This document shows, one piece after another, positions 24,653-34,321 of a DNA stretch of 64,000 bases. The stretch is from Psilocybe azurescens (taxonomy: Eukaryota; Basidiomycota; Agaricomycetes; Agaricales; Agrocybaceae). Numbering within the stretch: position 1 is the first letter of the stretch; the number at the start of each line of letters is the position of its first letter. The notes under the pieces are model-generated. The model had not been told where the DNA came from. It searched no databases and saw nothing but the letters and a program-made list of their open reading frames with translations. Position numbers and translations under genes: made by a program. The stretch spans positions 1 through 64,000 of the forward strand of contig JAJIRX010000929.1 of assembly GCA_023853785.1 (NCBI GenBank), read 5' to 3'.

Positions 24653-24847
24653 CTAAGCGACTGTGTACCAAGCGGTATAAGGGAAGAGGGGATCGACGTT
24701 TGTAAATTCGTTCATAGAATGCCGAGAGTCTGGGTACAATTCAGTATTGGATGTAAGGCCTAGCGGTGAGGGAAGAGTATGGCGTTCTTGGCCGCTGTCT
24801 GTGTCGTTGAAGATGTCGTTGGCAGAAATTTGAATAAAAGTGCCCAT
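24653..24847 (-). CDS. P2: pheromone-precursor-like gene lacking the CaaX cysteine
   Basis: An uninterrupted 64-codon frame starts MGTFIQISANDIF, similar to the other leaders. Its last 15 residues, NVDPLFPYTAWYTVA, align without gaps to P1's NADTRVGFAGFCVIA (N-x-D, aromatic, small, small, aromatic, then four residues to the stop). The CaaX cysteine codon TGC is TAC (Tyr), so the product cannot be farnesylated. Gene position, orientation and the downstream region parallel P1. It may be a dead paralogue with its frame still open, or a peptide with a new unprenylated role. A substitution cannot be dismissed as a homopolymer error. Confidence 0.65.
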   Translation of the reverse strand: MGTFIQISANDIFNDTDSGQERHTLPSPLGLTSNTELYPDSRHSMNEFTNVDPLFPYTAWYTVA

Positions 24848-25543
24848 TTCGTCGACAGAGTAACGGGTATGGGGTCACGGGTGGGTGAGTACACAGGCAT
24901 ACTTTGGCGAAGGCATAGAAAATCGGCGGGATAGTCATGACAAGCTTTAAAGACTTATAAAGACTTAACATTGTCAGCTATTGTTTGGTAACAACAGAAC
25001 CACTGCAGTATCACATTGTCTGAGACTCAACTGCGACTCGTCGCAGAGATAAGATTAAGTCAGAGGTCCATGGTCTAACCGACTCTGAATCACCTCACGC
25101 TGGTGACTTGCTTGGGTGACTTAACTTCAACTGAAGTTACTGCCAATGACACACTCGTTTGCTGTCGCATAATACGAGTAAATAAGGGCATTGTCAACAA
25201 TACAATAGTGTCAATAGTGACAAATCCAGACAGGGTGTCTTTACTTCAAGTATCGCTTCGAAGGTGCCGGTGACCATGTTAGACGTAAGAAAGATGCAGC
25301 GGAAGAAATCTATAAATTTCTCGGACAATACATACAAAATACGGCGATGGGGAGGTAAACATAAATCTAGTAATACAGGAGGACGATGCAAGTGGTATAG
25401 TCCAAGAACGAAAGTATATAGATAGACGAGTGGCTAGCACTGTTATTATTAGTGTGAAATCGCAGACAATGTATGAGCGAGTGGTAAGGGTATGCCAGTG
25501 TGAGATCATGAAATAATCGGTTCCGAGGGAGTGCGAAGCTCGT
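24848..25543. other. Spacer between P2 start and receptor C end
   Basis: P2 upstream region and receptor C 3' flank. Small minus-strand frames at 25194-25569 run into the receptor's stop and have no domains. Confidence 0.45.
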
Positions 25544-26986
25544 TTAAGGTGCTGATGTTGAACAGTCACTGAATAATGACCTCGTATCCGTCGTGGATGA
25601 TTCTAGGTCCTTAAACTTAGAATGATGAATGGAGGCATCAGAAGGATTATAACATGTCGGTGATGTCGTTGTTGGAGATGGTGGTGGGTTCCATTCGTAG
25701 TTTTTATGGGACGAAGGCGTTGTTGGACATCCAATTGTGATCTCTGAAGTAGAAGGATTGAATTTAACGTCTGATTTCTTTACGGACGAGAGACTGATGT
25801 TCATTCCTTTGCTGGAGCTGCACAAGCGAGTAGTTAGAACAAAGTGCAGGAACCGTTATAAACGTTGGCTTACTACGAAGGAATTGAATCTAACGGCGCA
25901 TTTTTGACATGAGATCGCATCCGGAACACCTTGCACCTCACCCATAAGTAGCATGCGTGATATTCTTTCATCGCGTCTTGACCGAATGAGAAAAATGAGA
26001 AAAAGATGAAGGTTGATATAGGGACGGTCCACCAGAGCATGTAGGTGAACATGAGCGCTTGTTTCGGTATAAAAATAGTCGGAAACACTGCGATACGAGA
26101 GAAATTGACATGGACGTCTTCCCAGCTGATCCAAGGTCGGAGGCCAGCTCTCATAGTGAACCACATGTTGAAAGCTATGACACCGAATCCCCAGAACATT
26201 TGAACGAGCGACATAGCCATTAGTCTGAAATAGCGCGACGGCGTGAGGGCGGAACAGCTCTGCAGGTGCCTTGCGAATGTGATTCGCCGAATCCAGAAAT
26301 TTCGAAAGGCGAGGCCTAAGGAACCAAAATTTGAGCTTTTTCAGCTATGAGACAGCATGAGCTTACCTGATACAATAAATGCTCCCAAAGAGAAACATAG
26401 AGGAGGGACCCAAATCAAGAAAATTGAAGCAACGGACACATAGGTCGTCGGACGGCAACCGAAATCTTCAATGATATCGAATCTATGGCCCTGAACAATA
26501 TAGTCTAAGTCAAAGGTAAGATTTCAAAAGCACAATATGTAGTCAAGTACGCACGGAGGGCCATATATATCATGGGCAGGCCGAAACACATAAAGGCGTC
26601 GATATATTGCCTTCGTCGTTTCTGAGCAATATTGGTAGAAACGTGTCGTATGGATGATACGCGCTCGAGATGCAAGCATAGGCAGAAGATAGACACAGGA
26701 AGTGCGAAATTGGCTCCCATGTTAATTTTGGTAGCTGGGGAGGACGTCAGTTGTGGTTGTTACTAGAGGCGAATAGAACTAACTCACTGATATCGCACCA
26801 TACAACGGCGACTATATCCACATTTCCTGCCCATATTATGGTGTTCACTCCATTACCAAGGTTGGATACGAACAGCCAGAGAGCTATGGATATAGTCGGT
26901 ACTGTCCCAGCCCGCCAATGCCAGGGAAGTGGGGCAAGACTGAGTGCTGCAGATACGAAAGACGCGATGGGGAGTTCGAGATGCAT
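25544..26986 (-). CDS. Receptor C: STE3-type pheromone receptor
   Basis: Exons on the minus strand, 26986-26788, 26734-26555, 26504-26367, 26315-25877 and 25817-25544, give an intact frame of about 409 codons. Landmarks: PLPWHWRAGTVPTISIALW (helix 1-2), GVNTIIWAGNVDI, VVWCDI, FCLCLHLERVSS, HYIVQGHRFDIIEDFGC, ITFARHLQSCSALTPSRY and the helix 7 block WWTVPISTFIFFSFFSFGQD. The first three exons (199, 180, 138 nt) match receptor A exactly in length. The last exon gives a Ser/Thr/Pro-rich tail (PPPSPTTTSPT) ending CSTSAP. The last intron starts GTAGTA, an unusual donor; without it the protein would end at DSIPS. Head-to-head with D, with about 580 bp between the start codons. Confidence 0.9.
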
Positions 26987-27567
26987 ATTGCTGGGTATGC
27001 TAGCACATTCAAGGAAGGGTTTTGCTTTGGAGAGTACAATCCTTTTGAATCAAGTTTTGACAAGTAATTCAAGACCATAATTGCACTGTTCTCAGCCAAC
27101 AAAGAGCCGTGGAATCGAACAATGAGATAGCTTTGCCGCGGAACAATCAGGGTTTTAATTTCTTGCCGACTTAATGCCGGTCAATGTTTGTGATAGGCAA
27201 GATTCCCTTTGGTAGATCTAACGCAAAAAAAATCACCCCTTTGAATAGACATACCTTCATTTATCGTTCAGAACATATGAACCGTAAGGATATATGCCTG
27301 GGCCTGCTGGAAGAGTGCTACGCACCTGTTACTTTCCATAGCTTTTGCTCCTGTGTCCGACGGGAATTTCCGTATCTTATTAAGTAATCACAAACAAAGA
27401 TCTTTCGCTTGCCAATGCCATTGTGCACCATTGCATTGTTCGCCTCATGATGAAGAATCAAAGATACACGGTGGAGATACAAAGAGGCTGCCTTGGGAAG
27501 ATAATGTCATTCTCACCACAGCCTATTCCGCTGCCCCTCTTGCAGAACTTTTGCCTTGGTGACCTCC
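26987..27567. promoter_or_regulatory. Divergent intergenic region between receptors C and D
   Basis: Shared 580-bp upstream region of two oppositely oriented receptor genes, so it likely carries the promoters of both. No specific factor-binding site was identified with confidence. Confidence 0.45.
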
Positions 27568-29035
27568 ATGGATCCAACGTACCCTCTCTTCCCGATATTT
27601 GCTTTCATCAGCTTTTTCCTCGTTCTGGTACCACTTTCGTGGCATTTGCAGGCGCTGAACTCGGGAACATGTCTATTCATGATTTGGACAGCAATTGCTT
27701 GCCTTAATCAGTTCATAAACTCGATTGTATGGCATGGCAACATTGTTGATTGGGCACCTATCTGGTGTGATATATGTTAGTGTGCTGGCAATTGTGTTTA
27801 ACTTTGACTCATGCTTACGATTTTGTAGCCTCGTCTGATGGTCGGAATTGCGGTAGCAATTCCTGCAGCGTCACTGTGCATCAATCGACGCCTATATAAA
27901 ATTGCTGCATGTCAAACTGCTACCATTACCCATGCTCATGTGAGTCGAGGGATCATTTTTTGTGCATGTAGTACCTGACATACTTGTTCGCAGAAAAGGC
28001 GAGCTGTGATAGTGGATTTATGCATTGGTCTCGGGATTCCTGCATTGCAGATGATACTCCGTAGGTTTCCCAATTTCATCATTGCCATTTCGCTTTGACA
28101 TTTTGGCTGGTAGAATTTATTGTCCAAGGTCATCGATACGACATTTGGGAGGATATTGGATGCCTACCAACAACAGTCAACACTCCTCCAGCATACCCAC
28201 TGTCATTTCTTTGGCCTAATATTATCAGTGCTGTGTCGGCCGTATATTGCAGTAAGTCATCTGTCTGATCTTGCGCAAATTTCTAATAAGTTGTTGGCAG
28301 TGCTCACACTAAAGGCCTTCATGCTGCGTCGTGCCCAGTTCAGTCAATTTTTGTCCTCCAACACGTCACTTTCCGTCAATCGTTACTTCCGTCTCATGTG
28401 CCTCGCAACAACGGAGATTCTGTTCACTATCCCTATATCCAGCTATGGCCTGTACCTCAACATCGTTTCAAAACCTATCTATCCTTGGAAAAGCTGGTCC
28501 GATATACATTTTGACTGGTATACCATCGATACTTTTCCGTCTGTCCTTTGGCGCACCAGTCATCTCGTTACAACTGTCCTTGAGCTCACCAGATGGTCCC
28601 CATAATTTGCGCTTTGATCTTTTTCGGCTTCTTTGGATTTGCGGACGAAGCCTGCAAGAGTTATCGACGAGCATTCTGGGCTGTTGCCAGTCGTTGCGGA
28701 GCGATCCCTCCATCATCTCGCAAAACACTTTCGTACGTGTATCATTCTTTCCCTTCCGCTTGTTTACTTAATACTTCATCGGGCAGCCCTCCAAAATGGG
28801 ACTCCCTCTCAAAACTGTGTCTGGGACGCTGCCAATCTTCGTCAATCAAAAATCGAGTCCCTCACCAATCACACCCGATTCCCTTCATTCTACATTTACG
28901 CGACAAAGTGATGTTTCCAGTGTCAATTACGCAGATACTCTTTGCGTTTCTCCCGATACACCCCATACCAAAATGAATTTTCTCCAATCCTTTCATGCCT
29001 CAGATTCTTCGCGCCTATCGCGAGTTACGATATGA
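27568..29035 (+). pseudogene. Receptor D: STE3-type receptor, two frame breaks
   Basis: The ATG at 27568 opens MDPTYPLFPIFAFISFFL. Exon 1 (208 nt, to 27775) equals B's first two exons combined, so D lacks B's first intron. B-like landmarks continue: NSIVWHGNIVDWAPIWCDI, AIPAASLCINRRLYKI, an extra intron after THAH (about 27941-27993), FIVQGHRYDIWEDIGC, RYFRLMCLATTEI, VLELTRW and LIFFGFFGFADEACKSYR. Break 1 at the start of exon 2 (about 27832) lacks two bases (CG) present in the B equivalent. Break 2 at 28598-28601 is a C4 run where one more C restores the helix 7 frame. The tail resumes after an intron ending near 28785 and finishes SRLSRVTI at 29035. Break 2 could be an assembly error; break 1 is less easily explained that way. 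Confidence 0.85.
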
Positions 29036-30044
29036 CATGTGTTATGTATTAATTACTCACATTGATTGTGACGATTCTCCTCTATTACGACTTCGTTCAC
29101 TTGTACATTACCCATAAAATACATTTTACACCGCACTTAATCGTTATCACGAACCCGTAAATACCTCCACTGGCCGATATGGTGGAGGCAGCTGGCTGTA
29201 ATTTCTACGTTTGTGCTTTTTGTGTTGTTGAATCGGCGTCACGGTCTTGGGCGCGATTCCCGCTCCGATGAGTTAACACAAGTCGGAGTCGCAATGGCAA
29301 TACGTAGTTCAACACAACCACCACATTAGCACTAATACTTATGTTATAGCCTATGTTGTCGTATGTTCGTCACAACTTCTAAGGATTTTGCCTGGAATCA
29401 ACCTTAACTCAATTCCACTTCGATCATGATGGAGGGTGGTTTATTCTAGTCAGGGATTGTCTGCTTGCTTGTCGATAAATGCTATTTAGATGAATTGGGT
29501 TGTAGACAGGAAGGGAACAAAGTTATAATTTAATCGCAGCGTGTTGGCTGGTAAAAACGAAACATAATCGCTATTTAAAAAGAGTATAGATAGGCGATAG
29601 TGCTTGTCGGCCAATATATACGAAGAGTTCAATAAATGTATCGTTGATTGTAGTCGTAGAGGAGAAGAATCAAGAATGAAATGTGAAAAAAAAATTGGGG
29701 AATGGAAGGGAATAGGAGGAGAGTTGTCGCCATATTCAATCCTGATAATTAAGTGATGATTAAAACATAAAGATCGAGGAATTTGGGCAATCAGCACAGC
29801 AGGAGCTGAGTGATAAGAACAGGTTTGAATGAACCCGTGGCAAATGAAGTGATGTTACAGAGAAAAGAAGGGTAGAGAACGAAAGTGTGTGGAGGTTGTC
29901 GACCTGGGCTTAGACAACCACGAAGGTTTTGAGATCAGAGTGAAAGCTGCGTTCGCTATAAATTGGTGTTCATTCAGATATCAAGACGGCGAATTATGAA
30001 TCGAACATAGCATAACTTACCCCTGAAATAAACCATCGAGGCCT
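29036..30044. other. Receptor D 3' flank and pheromone P3 downstream region
   Basis: The right part (about 29470-30044) lies 3' of P3 on the minus strand. It includes the donor GTAAGT shortly after the P3 stop (about 30024), so P3 probably has a 3'-UTR intron. Its minus-strand frames resemble those downstream of P5 (LIIRIEYG against LIIRIKHG), showing common descent of the flank. Confidence 0.5.
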
Positions 30045-30212
30045 TTAAACAATGATGCAAAACGAAGTTGTATGCGGAGAGCGGTTGCGCTCTGCATCTT
30101 TGAGCTCGGCAGAGGAATCTGCCTCCAGAGAGTGGCACATAAGTTCAAAGTCGATCTCCAAGGCGTCTGGCGACTCAGATAATGAAAAGAGATCGAGGGT
30201 GAAAGAATCCAT
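30045..30212 (-). CDS. P3: pheromone precursor, CaaX = CIIV
   Basis: A 55-codon frame from ATG 30212 (MDSFTLDLFSLSESPD) to TAA 30045-30047. It ends AERNRSPHTTSFCIIV: a Glu-Arg maturation pair ten residues before the cysteine, a Phe before the cysteine, and a CaaX box. The predicted mature peptide would be the roughly ten residues after Glu-Arg up to a farnesylated, carboxymethylated cysteine. The acidic leader (DALEIDFE, EADSSAELKDAE) fits fungal pheromone precursors. Valine in the last position is less usual than Ala/Ser but is compatible with prenylation, possibly by a different balance of prenyltransferases. The likely receptor cannot be assigned from sequence. Confidence 0.88.
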   Translation of the reverse strand: MDSFTLDLFSLSESPDALEIDFELMCHSLEADSSAELKDAERNRSPHTTSFCIIV

Positions 30213-32156
30213 TTAAATGGTAAAATATTGATAGAGGAGGGGAAGACCGTTGATGTGCTATGCGAAATATTGAGCCCATATCTTTCGAGTGTCGCCTTTA
30301 AAGGACTTAGGGATATGTCGTCTATTGTCCGGTCCATTGTCAGCTGCTTATGTCGACCAATGGCATTAAATGGGGATAACGCGGCATTATGGCCGGACAG
30401 CGATCGCCGGGATTTGGATGACCAAACCCCGCTGATCCCAGATTCCCAGCTTGTTCTCAATTTAGGTATACAAGTTCCTCGCTTCTGAGGCCTGCCCAGC
30501 AAAATTTAAAGCGGGGTGCTAACTGGTGTTGAATGACACTCAGCTGGCACATGAGCGATATGGAAAGTGTCGCAGTGCATTGTGCGATGATTGGCGTTCA
30601 GGCGTTGTGGTGATTCATTCACAAAAGAATTGAGAGTTGGTAAGCTCCCCAGTGGACAGTAGTGCGTATATATCCGATAGAGCTGAATTGCAGAAAGAGT
30701 AGTGAAAAGCCACAAAATGGGATGTCCGGATGACAAGAGCGACATCCACTTTCATTCTGTTGGGAGCTACAACGAGTACCCGCTGAGAGAGGATGCTGTA
30801 GTAGTACTGTGGATGTAGCGCGTGGCGTCCTGAGATGATGCGAGAGGTTGTTGAGTGTAACGTTTCTGCCTAAAATGGAACATGCCGGAATTGCACACGG
30901 CACAACCGTTGGACTATCTGTCCCAAGATAAGTCTGAACCAAGTCAGGCTTCGACGTTACAACTCTCAGATCGTCACACCCGTTACTCCAGTACATGTTT
31001 CCTGGGGCGGCCGTGGACTTATAGTAGCGGAAAACCCAGACCGCTACATTGAGGGAAGACGAAGAGAAGACGCGACTGATAGAACTCTCACGCTTGTCGG
31101 CGCATATGATTGCGTGAATGCATGCTCATTGCTAGGTGCTTCGGTCTGGATTCTGCTTCGCTGCGTAGCGTTTACTATTAGTTTGCTATTAGTGCAGTTT
31201 AGTGGAGCGTGGCAATGTTCTACTGAGTCCTGAAGGTGACCAGTGATGCTTTGATTCGATCGTCTCAAGAGTCTAAGCCTACGAGTCATTTTACTATTTT
31301 TCTAGAATCGCAAATCAGATTATAATCAGACTCAGACTCCTATTTTCAAAATTTTTTTGGCAAATCATTGACAGTGTAATATGGGATAACCTAGCAAAGT
31401 ACAGGCATGGACGTCAGGACTTCGAACGCATTCCACCCTGATATCGACTACAAAACGACAAGTGTCACTGATGCAATTTAAAATACAGGCGGCCAGTGCT
31501 ACAGCAGGTCTACTGAGTGCCAAATCAACCCGCACGACGTTGGCTTACATTGAAACGTGATTTTTGCTTGAAGCAAACACCATAGTCCAGTACGAGGCTG
31601 TCTCTTCATTGTCAGAATAGAACGGTTTTGCTACGATCGTTGACAAGAAATGATTGGTATTTATATGAGCGTAGATATAAAAATTCGAATATCGCTACAG
31701 GTATGTTAGGCGTGCAGTTGCAGTAAGCAAAACGTTGAGAGTAGGTTGGATTTACTAGAAATCGCAGGAAGTTTGAGATATAACGAAGAAAAACGAAAGG
31801 ACGAGAAAATGGTACAAAAGAAGAACGAAAAGAAGATAAAAAGAATGAGAAGAGATAATGCATAACACGGAGGAGCCATGAGAGCTGTTGATACAGGAAG
31901 AATGTGAAGCGCAAAAGAATGTGGGGTTATTATCAATATCTCTAGAAAGTTGGACGGGTCGTCGTGATGGCGGGACCTGCATGGCAAGGAAATTCAAGAC
32001 GAACAGAAAGTCAGGGTTGAGTTATAAGACGTACGGACAGGCCTGGGGTATTTCAGAGGATGGAGGGCTAATGCTGAGGATTTGTTTATGTTCTAGAATG
32101 AGAAAGGAATGAGCATTCGAGGTGAAGGAACTAGCATAGAAATAATATAACTTACC
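30213..32156. other. P3 upstream and P4 downstream region
   Basis: The left half is the upstream region of P3; minus-strand frames of 125, 81 and 79 codons at 30506-31289 have no domains. The right half (about 31600-32156) is the P4 3' region. It has a 3'-UTR intron donor GTAAGT directly after the stop and an acceptor near 32098 (TTCTAG on the minus strand). Confidence 0.5.
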
Positions 32157-32333
32157 TCATGAAACGATGCAAAACGCTGTCAGAGTACCTGCACCGTATC
32201 TTTCTGAGTCTGAAAATTCCGACTCAGTGGTATCCTGGGAGGCTTTCTCCAAGGACAGCGACGCTACTGAAGCGCCGGAAGCAAGCTCTTCGACGTCGAA
32301 GAGATCGGGAAAAAAACAGTTGAATGAGTCCAT
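32157..32333 (-). CDS. P4: pheromone precursor, CaaX = CIVS
   Basis: A 58-codon frame from ATG 32333 (MDSFNCFFPDLFDVEELA) to TGA 32157-32159. The C-terminus is SDSERYGAGTLTAFCIVS: Glu-Arg maturation site, short peptide, Phe-Cys, CaaX with terminal serine (a good farnesylation residue). The leader is acidic and Ser-rich. The overlapping plus-strand frame (32167-32382) is a shadow. A TATAAAATA box lies on the same strand about 200 bp upstream (32534-32542). The stop is followed at once by GTAAGT, suggesting a 3'-UTR intron as for P3. It clearly belongs to the same family as P3 and P5. Confidence 0.9.
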   Translation of the reverse strand: MDSFNCFFPDLFDVEELASGASVASLSLEKASQDTTESEFSDSERYGAGTLTAFCIVS

Positions 32334-32533
32334 TGCAGACTGGGGCGGGAGATATAAGTTAAAGGCGTCGCGGGGGCGTTAAAAACGCAGAGAGAGATTT
32401 CGAGGCCAGAGAAAATGCGATGGGTACTTTGAAAAAGATAGGGAAAAGCATCGTCCCCGCTCGGTTTTATGGTGCTTGGACCAGGCCGAATGGGCGATCA
32501 ATGGATCAAGTCCTTGTTCGCTTTATGGGGATA

Positions 32534-32542
32534 TATTTTATA
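32534..32542 (-). promoter_or_regulatory. TATA-like box upstream of P4
   Basis: TATAAAATA on the minus strand, about 200 bp upstream of the P4 start codon. Distance and strand fit a core promoter with a moderate 5' UTR. Confidence 0.45.
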
Positions 32543-33657
32543 CTCCGCCACACTCCTTAAGATTCGGCCTGATTTAACGGCAATGAGGCCGCGCCTCACA
32601 AGGGCAGTTGAAACCGAGAGCTAAAAGTCCACCAGTACTTCTGCTGCTTTTCAATCTATTTTTCCATAAAATAATGCTATAGAGGCTCTCGATTATACAT
32701 AGTAGTACCATAAGTGAGTTGGAAAGTTATTTGTTTCCTGTATCAGGCTTATCCAGGATTCCCATCTCCAACCTCAGAACAGTGGCCCATTTCTGCATTT
32801 AGGCCACAATGTCCCGGCATGAATGGATGTGCTGCGGAAAACACGCCTTTGTCTGTTTATTTTTCTCTGTGTTTACATAGTCAAATGTAAACTAATGGTG
32901 CACAAACAAGCAGAGCAAGCGAGTATTTCAGATACAGGAATCCTAGGATGAACAAAAGATGACGACAATTGCTCATTGAGTCAGTAGAAATGAATATACA
33001 GTAATGGTAGGGCCTGGGGTTTTAGACCATGAGAATGTCTTAGTCTCCTAGGATGGGATGCGTCCAAGAGTAAACGTGCTAGAAAAATCAGAAGAATTAG
33101 TATTTGTATAGATTGCAACGTCTATGTGGTCCGGCTCTGGCCTCTCTCCATAGTTGTTTCCCAGACCTGACTCCGTTCTACAGTAAAATAAATGCAAAAC
33201 AAAACGAAAAAGAGGACTCTGTCTTTGAGATCATATCCAGGCTATGCGATAAGATAACTTGGTTACTTGCTGCGCTCTTCGAGGAGAAAGTACACAAGGC
33301 TGTCCATATTAGACATTCTACGAGCATAGCTACATAAATTCCAGTAAAAATATCACCCGTCTCGTCTGGGAAATGGAGTCGTGCAACTTGCATCATTTAA
33401 ATTTCCTTGGACAATCCCAGAGGGAGCCCGACCTGACTCGATTACTCTAAAACAACAACAAATAATACCCAGTCAGAGCTGGCCATACTGAGAAACAAAA
33501 GATAGGTAAATGTAATGGAATCAGGATGAGGCGAAAAACAAATATCACGCTGCGCGTTCTGACGGCCCCAGGGCCGCATAACTACGATGGACGGTGTCCC
33601 ATCAAAACTACAAGTCCCGGGGTCCAGGACCACTCCGTGACTCGATCAGATGTCCAT

Positions 33658-33686
33658 GGTTTGCAGTCCGCGGACTACTGCAAACC
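33658..33686. repeat. Cruciform-type inverted repeat
   Basis: GGTTTGCAGT (33658-33667) and ACTGCAAACC (33677-33686) are perfect reverse complements. Between them lies CCGCGG, and the inner 12-mer AGTCCGCGGACT is itself palindromic, so the whole block can fold as one hairpin. Confidence 0.7.
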
Positions 33687-34135
33687 TACATTGCTCCAAC
33701 TCCCTGTTGACTTCTCTCACTTCTACGGGCTCAATCATATGCGATGTTCAAATTTCACGAAATCCTATTGAACCTGACCGTAATACCCCAAAATATTATC
33801 ACAAACTTCCATCGAAAACCAAATGCAAGGTCCTGGCGGTTTAAGTCAGCCGGCTGTGAGTATGTATTGGTGAGAATATTTGCTGATGGCACATTGTTCG
33901 CCTAGAGAGCTCGACAATGCCTGACCCTCACATGCACAGATCAATGGGACACACTGTGGCCCCTGTTACAATAAGCACAATCACTCCATCCACAGTTATG
34001 TACAAATATTTACTTTCTATCAAAACTACAAAAGGGGCCTAAGCGTAAAAACGAGGTACCCTACCAGTCTAGCGCCACACTACCCTATTCTATCACTGAC
34101 TAGCAAGTGTCGAAAATCTTATCCCAACAAATTCA

Positions 34136-34321
34136 ATGGACTCCTTCGACTTTTTCCAGTCCCTCACATTCACGTCAGACTCTCAGGAGCCCGACACAGT
34201 CATTTTTCCCTCTAAGGATAGCTTTCAGTCAGACGACGCCACAGAGTCAATTGACTCCATCCTGGTTGACTCCGAAAGGAACTATGGATATACCACTCAT
34301 GGCTTCTGCGTTATCGCATGA
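34136..34321 (+). CDS. P5: pheromone precursor, CaaX = CVIA
   Basis: A 61-codon frame, MDSFDFFQSLTFTSDSQEP at the start and DSERNYGYTTHGFCVIA at the end. It has the Glu-Arg maturation pair, a ten-residue peptide ending in Gly-Phe-Cys, and the canonical fungal CaaX CVIA. The leader is Asp/Ser-rich as in P3 and P4. It is the only pheromone gene on the plus strand, and the downstream gene on that strand is receptor E (about 1 kb away), which would fit a P/R pair; self-activating pairs are normally excluded, so E is not expected to be its own receptor. A pyrimidine-rich downstream region resembles those of the other pheromone genes. Confidence 0.92.
   Translation: MDSFDFFQSLTFTSDSQEPDTVIFPSKDSFQSDDATESIDSILVDSERNYGYTTHGFCVIA

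Larger units (their letters stand above)
32334..34135. other. Divergent spacer between P4 and P5
   Basis: 1.8 kb between two oppositely oriented pheromone genes. Short frames (33104-33337, 33526-33844) have no recognisable features. Contains the inverted repeat at 33658-33686. Confidence 0.5.

Noticed and set aside
32167..32382. 71-codon plus-strand frame
   Set aside because: Lies opposite P4; the minus-strand frame has the MDSF start, Glu-Arg site and CaaX end.
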